Shown: positions 37,200 to 47,103, counted from the stretch's first letter. The stretch: DNA of 64,000 nucleotides from Pseudomonas japonica (GCF_900188455.1 NZ_FZOL01000003.1:186001-250000); one strand, 5' to 3'. Program-made: numbers and translations. The notes: generated from the sequence alone by a model not told the origin.

Positions 37200-38228
37200 T
37201 CAGGCCTGGCGCCGCTCCCGCGCCAGCGTCATTGCCGTATCCTCGATCATGTCCTCCTGCCCACCCACCATCCCGCGCCGGCCCATCTCCACGAGAATCT
37301 CCCGCGCCGACACGCCGTATTTCTTCTCCGCCCGCTTGGCGAACAGCAGGAACGAGCCGTAGACCCCGGCAAAGCCCATGGTCAGGGCATCGCGGTCGCT
37401 GCGGATGGGGAAGTCCATGATCGGCACCACCAGGTCCTCGGCCACGTCCTGGATCTGGAACAGGTCGACCCCGGTCTCGATGCCCATGCGCTTGCATACC
37501 GCCACCAGCACTTCCATCGGCGTATTGCCGGCACCGGCGCCCAGCCCGGCGCAGGCGGCATCGATGCGGGTGGCACCGGCGGCGATGGCGGCGATGGAGT
37601 TGGCCACGCCCATGGACAGGTTGTGGTGGCCGTGGAAGCCGATCTCGGTTTCAGGCTTGAGTGCCGCGCGCAGGGTCGCGACCCGGGCGCCGACGTCCTC
37701 CGGCAGCAGGTAGCCGGACGAGTCGGTCAGGTAGATGCAGTTGGCGCCGTAGCTTTCCATCAGCTTGCCCTGTGTCGCCAGGCCTTCCGGGCTGTTCATG
37801 TGGGCCATCATCAGGAAGCCGACGGTGTCCAGGCCCAGCTTGCGCGCATGGGCGATGTGCTGCTCGCTGACATCGGCCTCGGTGCAGTGGGTGGCCACGC
37901 GGATCGTCGAGACGCCCAGTTCATGGGCCATCTTCAGGTGATCGACAGTGCCGATGCCGGGCAGCAGCAGGGCCGAGACCTTGGCCTGTTTCATCAGCGG
38001 AATCACCGCCGACAGGTATTGCTCGTCGGTGTGCGCGGGGAAACCGTAGTTCACCGAGCTGCCGCCCAGGCCGTCGCCGTGGGTGACTTCGATCAACGGC
38101 ACGCCGGCGGCGTCGAGGCCCGTGGCGATGTCCTTCATCTGCTGCAGGGTGATCTGGTGACGCTTGGGGTGCATGCCGTCGCGCAGGCACATGTCGTGGA
38201 CGGTGATGCGTTTGCCGCGAAGATCCAT
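37200..38228 (-). CDS. dmpG: 4-hydroxy-2-oxovalerate aldolase
   Basis: A 342-residue DmpG/TesG/HsaF-type aldolase splitting 4-hydroxy-2-oxovalerate (or a homologue) into pyruvate and an aldehyde. It shows [16 protein letters not shown] at the start (the catalytic-base and Mn-ligand region), [13 protein letters not shown] near residue 135, [20 protein letters not shown] near 197 and [15 protein letters not shown] near 230. It is the last gene of the operon SDR-hydratase-acetaldehyde dehydrogenase-aldolase and is expected to form a channelling complex with the dehydrogenase encoded 10 bp upstream. Confidence 0.93.
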   Translation of the reverse strand: MDLRGKRITVHDMCLRDGMHPKRHQITLQQMKDIATGLDAAGVPLIEVTHGDGLGGSSVNYGFPAHTDEQYLSAVIPLMKQAKVSALLLPGIGTVDHLKMAHELGVSTIRVATHCTEADVSEQHIAHARKLGLDTVGFLMMAHMNSPEGLATQGKLMESYGANCIYLTDSSGYLLPEDVGARVATLRAALKPETEIGFHGHHNLSMGVANSIAAIAAGATRIDAACAGLGAGAGNTPMEVLVAVCKRMGIETGVDLFQIQDVAEDLVVPIMDFPIRSDRDALTMGFAGVYGSFLLFAKRAEKKYGVSAREILVEMGRRGMVGGQEDMIEDTAMTLARERRQA

Positions 38229-38238
38229 GGTCGGCTCC

Positions 38239-39174
38239 TTAGACGTGGGCGGGCTGGGCGGTGCTCGGGCGCAACTGCAGCTCGCCCTTGAGGATGGCTT
38301 CGGCGTACATCTCGGCGGTGCGCGCGGCGGCGGCGGTCATGATGTCGAGGTTGCCGGCGTACTTGGGCAGGTAGTCGCCGAGGCCTTCCACCTCCATGAA
38401 GATCGACACGCGGTTGCCGTCGAACACCGGGCCGTTGACCAGCTTGTAGCCCGGTACGTAGCGCTGCACCTCGGCGATCATCGCGTCGAGGGCAGCGCGG
38501 ATGGCGTCCTGGTCGGGCTCGCCGGCGGTCAGGCAGTGCACGGTGTCGCGCATGATCAGCGGCGGTTCGGCGGGGTTGATGACGATGATCGCCTTGCCTT
38601 TCTTCGCGCCGCCGACCTTCTCGATGGCGCTGGCGGTGGTGCGGGTGAATTCGTCGATGTTCTTGCGCGTGCCCGGGCCGACCGATTTCGAGGCGGCGGT
38701 GGCGATGATCTCGGCGTAGTCCACCGCCTGCACGCTGGCCACGGCGGCCACCAGCGGGATGGTGGCCTGGCCGCCGCAGGTGACCATGTTGACGTTCATC
38801 GCGCCCAGGCCGAGGTTGGCCTTGAGGTTCACCGGCGGTACGCAGTAGGGGCCGATGGCCGCCGGGGTCAGGTCGATCATCAGCACGCCCAGTTCGTTGA
38901 GCTTGCGGCTGTTCTCGGCGTGGACGTAGGCCGAGGTGGCGTCGAAGGCGATCTGGATGCCGTCTTCGAGGACATGCGGGAGCAGGCCGTCGACGCCGTC
39001 GGCGGTGGTCTTCAGGCCCAGTTCGCGGGCCCGTGCCAGGCCATCGGAGGTGGCGTCGATACCGACCATCCACACCGGCTCCAGCACTTCGCTGCGCTTG
39101 AGCTTGTAGAGCAGGTCGGTGCCGATGTTGCCGGGCCCGATCAGCGCACAGCGGATCTTCTTGTTCATGGTCAA
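38239..39174 (-). CDS. dmpF: Acylating acetaldehyde dehydrogenase
   Basis: A 311-residue DmpF/TesF/HsaG-type enzyme converting acetaldehyde (or propionaldehyde) to the acyl-CoA with NAD. It shows the Rossmann motif [13 protein letters not shown] near residue 13, the catalytic cysteine in [14 protein letters not shown] near residue 132, and a later [15 protein letters not shown]. It partners with the aldolase gene immediately downstream (10 bp). Together with the hydratase they form the lower meta-cleavage pathway. Confidence 0.93.
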   Translation of the reverse strand: MTMNKKIRCALIGPGNIGTDLLYKLKRSEVLEPVWMVGIDATSDGLARARELGLKTTADGVDGLLPHVLEDGIQIAFDATSAYVHAENSRKLNELGVLMIDLTPAAIGPYCVPPVNLKANLGLGAMNVNMVTCGGQATIPLVAAVASVQAVDYAEIIATAASKSVGPGTRKNIDEFTRTTASAIEKVGGAKKGKAIIVINPAEPPLIMRDTVHCLTAGEPDQDAIRAALDAMIAEVQRYVPGYKLVNGPVFDGNRVSIFMEVEGLGDYLPKYAGNLDIMTAAAARTAEMYAEAILKGELQLRPSTAQPAHV

Positions 39175-39194
39175 TGCTCCGGGAAAAACCGTGC

Positions 39195-39986
39195 TCAGGG
39201 CACGAAACGCAGGCTGGACTGGCCCAGCCCGCTCATGGAAAGGCTGATGCGGTCGCCCGGGCCCACCGGCACCAGGGGGGCGAGGGCGCCGGAGAGGATG
39301 ATTTCGCCGCGACGGAAGGGAATGCCCAGCTCGCCCAGGGTGTTGGCCAGCCAGGCCACGGCGGCGCAGGGGTGGCCCTGGACCGCGGAGCCGAGGCCGC
39401 TGCCGGCGGGCTGGCCGTTCTTCAGCAGGTGCATCTCGACCCGGGCCAGGTCCAGCTCGCGCGGGTCGATGCGTTGCGTGCCGAGGGCGAACACGCCGCA
39501 GGAGGCGTTGTCGGCCACGGTGTCCTGGATGCGGATCTTCCAGGCGTCGATGCGTGAATCGACGATCTCGAAGCAGGGCATCACCGCCTCGGTGGCGGCC
39601 AGCACATCGCTGGCGGTGATGCCGGGGCCGTGCAGGTCTTCGCCGAGGATGAAAGCGATCTCGCCTTCGGCGCGGGGCTGGATCAGGTTGTAGTGAGACA
39701 GGCTGACCTCGCTGGCGTCGGCCACCTGCATGGCGTCGGTGAGAAAGCCGAAGTCCGGTTGATGCACGTCGAGCATTTCCTGCACGGCGCGGCTGGTGAC
39801 GCCGATCTTCTTGCCGACCACGCGCTCGCCCAGGGCTTCGCGGCGCTGCAGGAAGCGCAGGGAGATGCGGTAGGCGTCATCGAGGGTGATGTGCGGGTAG
39901 CGCTCGCTCAGTGGGGCGAGGGTCTTGCGGCTGCGCAGGGCGTGGAACAGCTCGGCGCCGAGGGCATCGATCAGGGGGGCGTCCAT
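39195..39986 (-). CDS. 2-hydroxypenta-2,4-dienoate hydratase (2-oxopent-4-enoate hydratase)
   Basis: A 263-residue member of the DmpE/MhpD/TesE/HsaE family that hydrates 2-hydroxypentadienoates to 4-hydroxy-2-oxo acids. It shows [25 protein letters not shown] near residue 60, the metal-site ligands in [14 protein letters not shown] near residue 105, and [27 protein letters not shown] 39986 gives the normal family length. The product feeds the aldolase encoded two genes downstream. Confidence 0.9.
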   Translation of the reverse strand: MDAPLIDALGAELFHALRSRKTLAPLSERYPHITLDDAYRISLRFLQRREALGERVVGKKIGVTSRAVQEMLDVHQPDFGFLTDAMQVADASEVSLSHYNLIQPRAEGEIAFILGEDLHGPGITASDVLAATEAVMPCFEIVDSRIDAWKIRIQDTVADNASCGVFALGTQRIDPRELDLARVEMHLLKNGQPAGSGLGSAVQGHPCAAVAWLANTLGELGIPFRRGEIILSGALAPLVPVGPGDRISLSMSGLGQSSLRFVP

Positions 39987-40069
39987 GGGATGGGCTCGTT
40001 GCTGTGGGAAAGAAAAAAGGCCGGTGCCAACGGGTTTCGCAAGGTGCCGGCCAAAGTGAGAAGAGGGTG

Positions 40070-40843
40070 TCAGCCGACCCACACGGTGGAGTCGGCGCCG
40101 CCGTCGACATCGATGATCTTGCCGGTGACCCAGGCCGAGGCCGGGCTGGCCAGGTACAGCGCGGCGGCGGCGATGTCCTCGGGGGTGCCCAGGCATTTCA
40201 GCGGGGTGTTGGCTTCCATGCTCTGGCGCATGGCGGCGGGCATCACCCCGGCGAGGGCGTCGGTCAGGGTCGGGCCGGGGGCGACGGCGTTGACCCGCAC
40301 CTGCGGGGCGAAGTCCTGGGCCAGCAGGCGGGTCAGGTGGCTGAGGGCGGCCTTGGCGCTGCCGTAGGCGCTGAAATGGCGCTGCGAGTAGCGCGCCGCC
40401 ACCGAGCTGACATTGACGATATTGCCGCCACCGGCCTCGCGCATCAGCGGCACGCAGAGCTGGCAGAAGGCGTAGGCGGTGGAGACGTTGAAGCGCAGGA
40501 TCTCGTCGAACTGCTCCGGGGTCATCCGCAAGGGATCGTTCGGGCCGCCTCCGCCGACATTGTTGACCAGGTGGGTGAGGTGGCCCATGTGTTCGCGGCT
40601 CTGTGCGACCAGGGCCTGGCGTTGCTGGCTGTCGGTGACGTCGCAGGCGATGGCCAGGGCGCGCCGGCCACGGGCGCGGACTTCCTCGGCGACGGCCTCG
40701 ACCTCGGTCAGGGAGCGGGCGGAGCAGACCACATCGGCGCCGGCGTCGGCATAGGCCAGGGCAATGGCGCGACCGATACCGCGGCCGCTACCGGTGACCA
40801 GGGCGACACTGCCGTCGAGGCGGAAGCGATTGAGGATGCTCAT
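40070..40843 (-). CDS. Short-chain dehydrogenase/reductase, first gene of the hydratase/aldolase operon
   Basis: A 257-residue SDR with TGSGRGIG near residues 17-24, NNVGGGG near 93 and the catalytic YGSAKAA near 162. An AAGGA precedes ATG 40843. A catabolic-motif site lies 70 bp upstream, and the gene heads the minus-strand operon that continues with hydratase, acetaldehyde dehydrogenase and aldolase. The substrate is unknown; a ring hydroxyl of the same growth substrate is likely. Confidence 0.82.
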   Translation of the reverse strand: MSILNRFRLDGSVALVTGSGRGIGRAIALAYADAGADVVCSARSLTEVEAVAEEVRARGRRALAIACDVTDSQQRQALVAQSREHMGHLTHLVNNVGGGGPNDPLRMTPEQFDEILRFNVSTAYAFCQLCVPLMREAGGGNIVNVSSVAARYSQRHFSAYGSAKAALSHLTRLLAQDFAPQVRVNAVAPGPTLTDALAGVMPAAMRQSMEANTPLKCLGTPEDIAAAALYLASPASAWVTGKIIDVDGGADSTVWVG

Positions 40844-40908
40844 GGGGGTGTCCTTTTTCCAGTGGCCGGGGTGGGCGATGGAGGGACTATGGCGGGCGGG
40901 GTGGGGGT

Positions 40909-40930
40909 GGGGCATCGTCTCAATGGACTA
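40909..40930 (-). promoter_or_regulatory. Catabolic-regulon motif, site upstream of the SDR/hydratase operon
   Basis: The minus strand reads TAGTCCATTGAGACGATG followed by CCCC. TAGTCC is perfect and GACGATG sits 70 bp from the start codon at 40843. This is one of the best copies. Confidence 0.68.
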
Positions 40931-40944
40931 GCGGGAAAACGTAG

Positions 40945-41325
40945 GGAGGCCTTCAGGCGCTTGTCTTGAGAGTGTCAGTGTTCTTGAGATCGAGCGCCGC
41001 CCGCGCGGCGCATCGCGGATGAATCCGCTCCCACATTTGTTGCAACGTACCTATGTCTGACAGGCCATAGTTGACCGCCTTGTGTGTTCGACTCGATATC
41101 GAGTCGAACACAACAGCCTCCCCGCGATGCATCGCCGAAAAAACAAAGGCTGACAACCCAAATCCCACAGGCCATGGCACGTTGCAACAAATGTGGGAGC
41201 GGATTCATCCGCGATGCGCCGCGCGGGCGGCGCTGGATCTTGAGAGCGCCAGAACAGCATCGACAAGCACAGCGATGCGCCGCGCGGGCGGCGCTCGATC
41301 TTGAGAACGCTACAAAATCCAAGGC
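40945..41325. repeat. Long palindromic element, copy 2
   Basis: The same family as at 14231. The arms share ATCGAGCGCCGCCCGCGCGG and CACATTTGTTGCAACGT. The core palindrome is GTTCGACTCGATATCGAGTC and its completion, at 41086-41109. The core is in the opposite orientation to copy 1. The right arm carries a tandem partial repeat: GCGATGCGCCGCGCGGGCGG occurs twice, at about 41211 and 41272. It fills most of the 585-bp gap between the divergent SDR and oxygenase genes. Confidence 0.85.
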
Positions 41326-41346
41326 ATGCCCCCCAAACCCCCCACC

Positions 41347-41369
41347 TAGTCCGCTTTGACGATGATCCA
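41347..41369 (+). promoter_or_regulatory. Catabolic-regulon motif, site upstream of the flavin oxygenase operon
   Basis: The site reads TAGTCCGCTTTGACGATG, with TAGTCC and GACGATG both perfect. The start codon at 41429 is 71 bp beyond GACGATG. Confidence 0.68.
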
Positions 41370-41428
41370 CCCCCACCCCCAACCCGATGATTCTCCCCAG
41401 CCCGCAACCGAATCCGGAGAATCCAACG

Positions 41429-42616
41429 ATGCACAGCACCCGCGACAAGAACGAAGAAGAAATCGAGCTGATCGAACGGGCCCGGCGCCTGGTGCCCCTG
41501 CTCAAGGAGCGCGCCGCCCAGGCCGAGCGCGACCAGCGGGTACCGGACGAGAGCATCATCGAACTGCAGGCCGCCGGCCTGCTGCGCGCCCTGCAACCAC
41601 GCGCCTTCGGCGGCTACGAAGTGGACCCGCGTACCTTCTTCGAGATCCAGATGACCCTCGCCGAAGGCTGCATGTCCACCGCCTGGATCTACGGCGTGAT
41701 GGGCGTCCACCCCTGGCAGCTGGCGCGCTACCCGATCGAGGCACAGCGCGAGGTCTGGGCCGATGACCACGGAGCGCTGATCGCTTCCACCTACATGCCG
41801 GCGGCCAAGGTGACCGTGGTCGAGGGCGGCTACCGCATCAGCGGGCGCTGGGGCTTCTCCAGCGGCAGCGAGCACTGCCAGTGGGTATTCCTCGGCGGCA
41901 TTCTCCCGGCCGACGGCGATTTCGCCAGCGAACACGGCACCTTCCTCCTGCCACGCAGCGACTACACCATCGAACGCAACTGGGACGTGCTCGGTCTGCG
42001 CGGCACCGGCAGCCACGATATCGTCGTCGAGGACGTGTTCGTGCCGGCCCATCGCGTGCAGCGCACCAACAACTGGCGCATCGAAGCCACGCCAGGGCGC
42101 CTGATCAACACCAACCCGATCTACGCCATACCCTTCGCCCAGGTGTTTTCCCGTGCGGTCTCCACCTCGGCAATCGGCGCGCTGCAGGGCGCGATCAACG
42201 AATTCCGCGCCAATGCCGCCGCGCATATCGGCAAGCACGGCGCACGCACCGCCGACGACCCGGTGGCGCAGATCGCCGTGGCCGAGGCGGCGATCACCGT
42301 CGATGCCCTCAAGCTGGTACTGGAACGCAACTACGCGCACCTGATGGACCTGGCCCGCAACGGCGAGTACCCGGACACCGAAACCCGCCTGCTGTACCGC
42401 TACCAGTCGTCCTACGTGACCAATGTCTGCGCCGACCGGGTCAACGACCTGCTGCGCAGCATGGCTGCCTCGGGCCTGTACAACAGCAACCCGGTGGCGC
42501 GGATCTTCCGCGACCTGCACCAGGCCCGCGGGCATATCGCCAACAACTTCATGGCCTACGGGCGCAGCTTCGGCGCGGTGCAACTGGGCCTGCCCAACCC
42601 GGACCCGTTCGTCTGA
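41429..42616 (+). CDS. Flavin-dependent monooxygenase, oxygenase component (HsaA/TesA2-like)
   Basis: A 395-residue protein of the acyl-CoA-dehydrogenase-fold, group D flavin monooxygenases. The alignment remembered with HsaA is good throughout: RVPDESIIELQAAGLLRALQP, STAWIYGVMGVHPWQLA, GRWGFSSGSEHCQWVFLGG, WDVLGLRGTGSHDIVVEDVF and a C-terminal WRDAH-equivalent FRDLHQARGHIANN. HsaA hydroxylates a phenolic steroid A-ring product to a catechol using reduced flavin, so a comparable ring hydroxylation is likely here. GGAG precedes ATG 41429. It is followed by a 10-bp-stem hairpin and the KshB-like reductase gene. No HsaB-type flavin reductase gene is seen nearby. Confidence 0.82.
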   Translation: MHSTRDKNEEEIELIERARRLVPLLKERAAQAERDQRVPDESIIELQAAGLLRALQPRAFGGYEVDPRTFFEIQMTLAEGCMSTAWIYGVMGVHPWQLARYPIEAQREVWADDHGALIASTYMPAAKVTVVEGGYRISGRWGFSSGSEHCQWVFLGGILPADGDFASEHGTFLLPRSDYTIERNWDVLGLRGTGSHDIVVEDVFVPAHRVQRTNNWRIEATPGRLINTNPIYAIPFAQVFSRAVSTSAIGALQGAINEFRANAAAHIGKHGARTADDPVAQIAVAEAAITVDALKLVLERNYAHLMDLARNGEYPDTETRLLYRYQSSYVTNVCADRVNDLLRSMAASGLYNSNPVARIFRDLHQARGHIANNFMAYGRSFGAVQLGLPNPDPFV

Positions 42617-42625
42617 GCCCATCCG

Positions 42626-42648
42626 CCTGCCCGTGGCCCACGGGCAGG
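42626..42648 (+). other. Intra-operon hairpin
   Basis: A perfect 10-bp stem (CCTGCCCGTG with CACGGGCAGG, GCC loop) lies between the oxygenase and reductase genes, without a T-run. It probably adjusts message stability or relative expression rather than ending transcription. Confidence 0.5.
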
Positions 42649-42667
42649 CCGCACCGAGTACCGAACC

Positions 42668-43690
42668 ATGACTGACTATCTTGCCCTGCGCGTGGCGCGG
42701 GTGATCGAGGAAACCGCCGATGCCCGTTCGCTGGTGTTCGACGTGCCCGAGCATCTTGCTGAGCGCTTCCGCTATCGACCGGGCCAGTTCCTGACCCTGC
42801 GCGTGCCCTTCGAAGGTAGCTGGCTGCCGCGCTGCTATTCGCTGTCGAGTACGCCGCTGCTGGATGAACCGCTGCGGGTGACGGTCAAGCGCGTGCGCGA
42901 TGGCCGTGCGTCCAATTGGCTGTGCGAGGACTTGCAGGAAGGCCAGCAGCTGGAAGTGCTGCCGCCGGCGGGGGTATTCGTGCCGCGCTCGCTGGACGAC
43001 GACCTGCTGCTGTTCGGCGGTGGCAGCGGTGTGACCCCGGTGCTGTCGATCCTGCGTTCGGCCTTGCTGGCCGGGAACGGCCGGATCCTGCTGGTCTACG
43101 CCAACCGCGACGAACGCTCGGTGATCTTCCGCGACGAGCTGCGCCAACTGGCCAGCGCCCATCCGCAGCGCCTGCAGGTCATCCACTGGCTGGACGCGAT
43201 CCAGGGTGTGCCGTCCAGCGTGCAACTGGCCGAACTGGCGCGGCCTTTCGTCGATGCCCAGGCCTTCATCTGCGGGCCCGGCCCCTTCATGGACGCCGCG
43301 GTCGCGGCCTTGAAAAGCCTGGGCATGCCCAACGCCCGGGTCCATGTCGAACGCTTCGTGTCCCTGCCCGGTGAGGGCGAGGTACTGCCCCAGGTGGTCA
43401 GCGAGGCGGCGATGGCCGCGCAACTGGCGGTACGCCTCGACGGCGAGGACCACAGCCTGGCCGTCGACAGCGGCGAAACCGTGCTCGACGCCATGTACCG
43501 CGCCGGCCTCAACCCGCCCAGCGCCTGCCGTGTCGGCGGCTGTGCGTCGTGCATGTGCACCCTGGAAAGCGGCGAGGTCGAGCTGCTGATCAACGACGCC
43601 CTGGACGCCGACGAACTGGCCGAAGGCTGGATCCTCGCCTGCCAGGCCGTGCCCACCAGCGCGCACTTGCGTATCCGCTTCCCCGAATGA
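42668..43690 (+). CDS. Ferredoxin-NAD(P)H reductase with C-terminal 2Fe-2S domain, KshB-like
   Basis: A 340-residue reductase. The FAD-binding domain has RYRPGQFLTLRVP near residue 37 and RCYSLSSTP near 56. The NAD domain has GGGSGVTPVLSIL near 118, YANRDERSVIFRDEL near 140 and CGPGPFM near 200. A C-terminal plant-type ferredoxin domain has cysteines in CRVGGCASCMC near 287. The sequence recalls KshB, the reductase of 3-ketosteroid 9-alpha-hydroxylase. It would feed a Rieske oxygenase whose gene is not in the window. Its stop overlaps the ligase start as TGATG, so the two are translationally coupled. Confidence 0.85.
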   Translation: MTDYLALRVARVIEETADARSLVFDVPEHLAERFRYRPGQFLTLRVPFEGSWLPRCYSLSSTPLLDEPLRVTVKRVRDGRASNWLCEDLQEGQQLEVLPPAGVFVPRSLDDDLLLFGGGSGVTPVLSILRSALLAGNGRILLVYANRDERSVIFRDELRQLASAHPQRLQVIHWLDAIQGVPSSVQLAELARPFVDAQAFICGPGPFMDAAVAALKSLGMPNARVHVERFVSLPGEGEVLPQVVSEAAMAAQLAVRLDGEDHSLAVDSGETVLDAMYRAGLNPPSACRVGGCASCMCTLESGEVELLINDALDADELAEGWILACQAVPTSAHLRIRFPE

Positions 43691-45312
43691 TGAACGAGCC
43701 CATGATCGATCCGAGCCTGAATCCCGCCGTCACCGCCACCGAGGCGCCCAGCAGCATCGCCCGGCTGCTGTTCGCCAGCGCCCGGCGTTTCGCCGGGCAC
43801 ACCGCCATCGAAGAAGATGGCGAGCGCCTGGACTACGCCGACCTGCCCGAGCAGGTCATGACCATCACCCGCGGCCTGATGGCCCTGGGCATCCAGGCCG
43901 GCGACCGGGTCGGCCTGTGGGCGCCGAACAGTCGCCAGTGGATCCTCGCCGCGCTGGGCATCCATTGCGCCGGCGCGGTGCTGGTACCGGTCAACACGCG
44001 GATGAAGGGGGCCGAGGCCGCCGATATTCTCCAGCGCAGCGGCTGCCGGGTGCTGTTCGTGCAGCGCCGCTTCCTCGATGTCGACTACCTCGAACTGCTC
44101 GCGCCGCACCGCCCGGCCAGCCTGGAGCACCAGGTGATCCTCGATGCCGACAGCGCGAGTGACCGCCGCGACCTCGGCTACCGCCAGTTCCTCACCGGCG
44201 CCCTGACCATCGAGAAGCTCACCGCCGAACGCCGCGCCCTGTCCATCGGGCCCGAGGCCATGTGCGACCTGCTGTTCACCTCCGGCACCACCGGCAAGCC
44301 CAAGGGCGTGATGAGCGCCCATGGTCAGAACCTGCGAGCCTTCAGCGAATACGTGCGGGTCATCGGCCTGGTGCCCGGCGACCGTTACCTGATCGTCAAT
44401 CCGTTCTTCCACGCCTTCGGCTACAAGGCCGGCTGGCTGACCTGCCTGATCGCCGGGGCGACCATCCTGCCGCACGCGGTATTCGATGCCGACGCGGTGT
44501 TCCAGCGCATCGCCCGCGAACGCATCAGCGTACTGCCGGGGGCGCCGACCCTGTACCTGTCGCTGCTGGCCCATCCGCGCCTGGCCGAGACCGACCTGTC
44601 CAGTCTGCGCATCGCCGTCACCGGCTCGGCGAGCATCCCGCCGAGCCTGATCGAACGCATGCGCAACGAGCTGGGCTTCAGTGTGGTGACCACCGCCTAC
44701 GGCCTCACCGAGTGCGGCGGCCTGGCGACCCTGTGCGACCCGGACGACTCGGCGCAGACCATCGCCGGCACCAGCGGACGGCCGCTCAAGGGCACCGAAG
44801 TGAGCATCCGCGACCCGCGGAACCAGGCGCTGCCCGGCGGCGAGACCGGGGAAATCTGCCTGCGCGGCTTCCACATCATGCAGGGCTATTTCGAGAACCC
44901 CGCGGCCACCGCCGAAGCCATCGACGCCGACGGCTGGCTGCATACCGGCGACGTCGGGCGCCTCGACCCGCGGGGCAACCTGGTGATCACCGACCGCCTC
45001 AAGGACATGTACATCGTGGGCGGCTTCAACTGCTACCCGGCGGAAATCGAGGCGGCGCTGATCGCCCATCCGGCCATCGCCCAGGTCGCGGTGATCGGCA
45101 TTCCCGACCCGCGCATGGGCGAGGTGGGCTGCGCCTGCGTGGTGCTGCGCGAGGGCCGGCAACTGGAGGAGGGCGAGTTGATCGCCTGGAGCCGCGAGCG
45201 CATGGCCAACTACAAGGTGCCGCGGCGGGTGCGGTTGTTCGCCGCCCTGCCACTGAATGCGTCGAGCAAGGTGGCGAAGAACGAACTGCGCGCCCTGGTG
45301 GCCAGCGCCTGA
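43690..45312 (+). CDS. Acyl-CoA synthetase (FadD3-like)
   Basis: A 540-residue AMP-binding ligase. The P-loop is LLFTSGTTGKPKGVM near residue 195; NPFFHAFGYKAGWLTCLIAGATILPH, TAYGLTECGGLATLC and DRLKDMYIVGGFNCYPAEIE follow, and the catalytic lysine is in NASSKVAKNEL at the end. NPFFH.FGYKAG and the overall pattern resemble FadD3, which activates the steroid C/D-ring propionate (HIP). The substrate here is a carboxylic acid of unknown structure, by inference polycyclic. It is coupled to the reductase gene by a 1-bp overlap. Confidence 0.83.
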   Translation: MNEPMIDPSLNPAVTATEAPSSIARLLFASARRFAGHTAIEEDGERLDYADLPEQVMTITRGLMALGIQAGDRVGLWAPNSRQWILAALGIHCAGAVLVPVNTRMKGAEAADILQRSGCRVLFVQRRFLDVDYLELLAPHRPASLEHQVILDADSASDRRDLGYRQFLTGALTIEKLTAERRALSIGPEAMCDLLFTSGTTGKPKGVMSAHGQNLRAFSEYVRVIGLVPGDRYLIVNPFFHAFGYKAGWLTCLIAGATILPHAVFDADAVFQRIARERISVLPGAPTLYLSLLAHPRLAETDLSSLRIAVTGSASIPPSLIERMRNELGFSVVTTAYGLTECGGLATLCDPDDSAQTIAGTSGRPLKGTEVSIRDPRNQALPGGETGEICLRGFHIMQGYFENPAATAEAIDADGWLHTGDVGRLDPRGNLVITDRLKDMYIVGGFNCYPAEIEAALIAHPAIAQVAVIGIPDPRMGEVGCACVVLREGRQLEEGELIAWSRERMANYKVPRRVRLFAALPLNASSKVAKNELRALVASA

Positions 45313-45314
45313 GT

Positions 45315-45337
45315 TTCACCAAACGGACGATGTGCCC
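45315..45337 (+). promoter_or_regulatory. Catabolic-regulon motif, weak site upstream of the DUF1302 gene
   Basis: The site reads TTCACCAAACGGACGATG. GGACGATG is perfect but only 3 of 6 bases match TAGTCC. The distance of 73 bp from GACGATG to the start at 45399 equals that at the strong sites. Confidence 0.5.
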
Positions 45338-45398
45338 TTGCCGGCGCTGTTCCACCCTGCGCTGGCAAGTCCGAACAACAACAAGAAAGGAGAGGAGC

Positions 45399-47042
45399 AT
45401 GTCTTTGCATCATCGGATCGCCGGTACCCCGCGTGGCCTGCTGGCCCTGGCCGTCGCCCTGGGTAGCGGCTCGGTCAGCGCCGGGCCGAGTGTAGAGCTG
45501 GGGGAGAACACCACCCTGGAGTCGTCGCTGACGGTCAACTACACCGCCTCGATGCGCACCGCCAAGCCGGCCCACCAGTACCTCGACGACCTCAACAACG
45601 ATGACGGCACGCGCAACTTCAAGCGTGGCGCGCTGATCAACAACCGCGTCAGCCTGTTCGGCGAGCTGATGCTCAAGCACGACAATCTCGGCGCGGTGCT
45701 GCGCGGCAGCCACTTCTACGATGACGTCTATCACCAGCGCAACGACAACGACTCGCCGCAGACGGTGAACAAGATCGGGCGTGCCGACGGCTTCGGCGAA
45801 GACACCCGGCGCCTCAGCGGCGGCAAGGCGCGCCTGCTGGATGCCTATGTCTACGGCAACTTCGACGTCGGCGAGACCCAGTACCTGTCGGTCAAGGCCG
45901 GTCGCCACCTGGTGGCCTGGGGCGAGAGCCTGTTCTGGGCCAACATCAGCCAGGGCCAGGCGCCGGTGGACGCGACCAAGTTCAACGTGCCCGGCACCGA
46001 GGCCAAGGACTCCTACCTGCCGGTGGGACAGATCTCCGCCTCGTGGTCGTTGAACGAGGACCTGGCCCTGGTCGGCTACTACCAGTACGAATGGGAAAAG
46101 ACCCAGCTCAACCCGGTCGGCGACTACTTCGGCAGCGACACCTTCGGCCCCGGTGCCGAGTTCTACCGCCTGGCGCCGGGAGTGATCGCCAACCTGCCGG
46201 ACCAGAGCTTCACCGCGGTCAACTATGCCGGTCAGCTGAAGCCGCGGGACAGCGGCCAGTGGGGCCTCGGCGTGCGCTACCGGATCACCGAGAACACCGA
46301 GGTCGGCCTGTTCCACTATCGCTACCACGAGCGCATCGGTTCGCTGTTCTTCGACTTCAGCGGGCATACCCAATACTCCTCGCTGCCGCGCCTGGCCCGG
46401 CACAGCACCGCGGACGCGGCGCCGCAGTACCGCCTCGGCTACTTCGAGGACGTCAAGCTGACCGGTATCAGCTTCAGTTCCAAGGTCGGCGACTCGGTGC
46501 AGTACGCCGGTGACCTGAGCTTGCGCGACGGTGCCTCGGTGTACCTGGACAACGGCGCGCCGACCACCGGGCGGATCTGGCAGGGCAACCTCAACGCCTC
46601 GTACATCCTCGGCCCGAGCCTCCTCGCCCAGCAGACCACGTTCATGGGCGAGGTGGTGCACCAGCGCATCGAGGACGTCGACAAGCTGCTGGTGAGCGGT
46701 GGCGGGCCGGGCGTGGATGGGGTGTACGACAATTTCGAGTCGAAGACCCAGACCCGCGGTTCGACCCTGCTGGGGATCGGCGCCTACATGGACTACCCGT
46801 CCATCGCCAACGGCCTGGACCTGACGACCAAGGTGGTCTGGACGCAGAACGTCGACGGCAGCGCCTACCAGGGCCTGGGCCGTGACGAGAAGCGCCTGAC
46901 CGTCGGTGGCGACTTCAAGTACCTGGGCAACTTCCAGGTCGGCCTGACCTATGTCGCCTACCTCAGCTCGCCGGATGTCGCCCAGGGTCGCCTGATGGCC
47001 GACCGTGACTACCTGTCGTTCAACGCCAAATACACCTTCTGA
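45399..47042 (+). CDS. DUF1302 family protein, probable outer-membrane channel
   Basis: A 547-residue protein with a signal-like N-terminus (LALAVALGSGSVSAGPSVELG), a pattern of alternating beta strands, and a final Phe (NAKYTF) as in outer-membrane beta-barrels. RNFKRGALINNRVSLFGEL and GRHLVAWGESLFWANISQGQAPVD are typical of DUF1302. Such genes accompany RND transporters and steroid or aromatic catabolism, and uptake of a hydrophobic substrate is the likely role. AGGAGAGGAG precedes the ATG. Confidence 0.85.
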   Translation: MSLHHRIAGTPRGLLALAVALGSGSVSAGPSVELGENTTLESSLTVNYTASMRTAKPAHQYLDDLNNDDGTRNFKRGALINNRVSLFGELMLKHDNLGAVLRGSHFYDDVYHQRNDNDSPQTVNKIGRADGFGEDTRRLSGGKARLLDAYVYGNFDVGETQYLSVKAGRHLVAWGESLFWANISQGQAPVDATKFNVPGTEAKDSYLPVGQISASWSLNEDLALVGYYQYEWEKTQLNPVGDYFGSDTFGPGAEFYRLAPGVIANLPDQSFTAVNYAGQLKPRDSGQWGLGVRYRITENTEVGLFHYRYHERIGSLFFDFSGHTQYSSLPRLARHSTADAAPQYRLGYFEDVKLTGISFSSKVGDSVQYAGDLSLRDGASVYLDNGAPTTGRIWQGNLNASYILGPSLLAQQTTFMGEVVHQRIEDVDKLLVSGGGPGVDGVYDNFESKTQTRGSTLLGIGAYMDYPSIANGLDLTTKVVWTQNVDGSAYQGLGRDEKRLTVGGDFKYLGNFQVGLTYVAYLSSPDVAQGRLMADRDYLSFNAKYTF

Positions 47043-47103
47043 GGCAGAACGGCCGCGTCCTCGCGACGTGGCCGGATTCCTTGCCCAACCGTCGAGGCCT
47101 GTC

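Noticed and set aside
41051..41325. Open frames across the long palindromic element at 41 kb
   Set aside because: They translate inverted-repeat sequence, occur on both strands, and the same frames are broken in the other copies.
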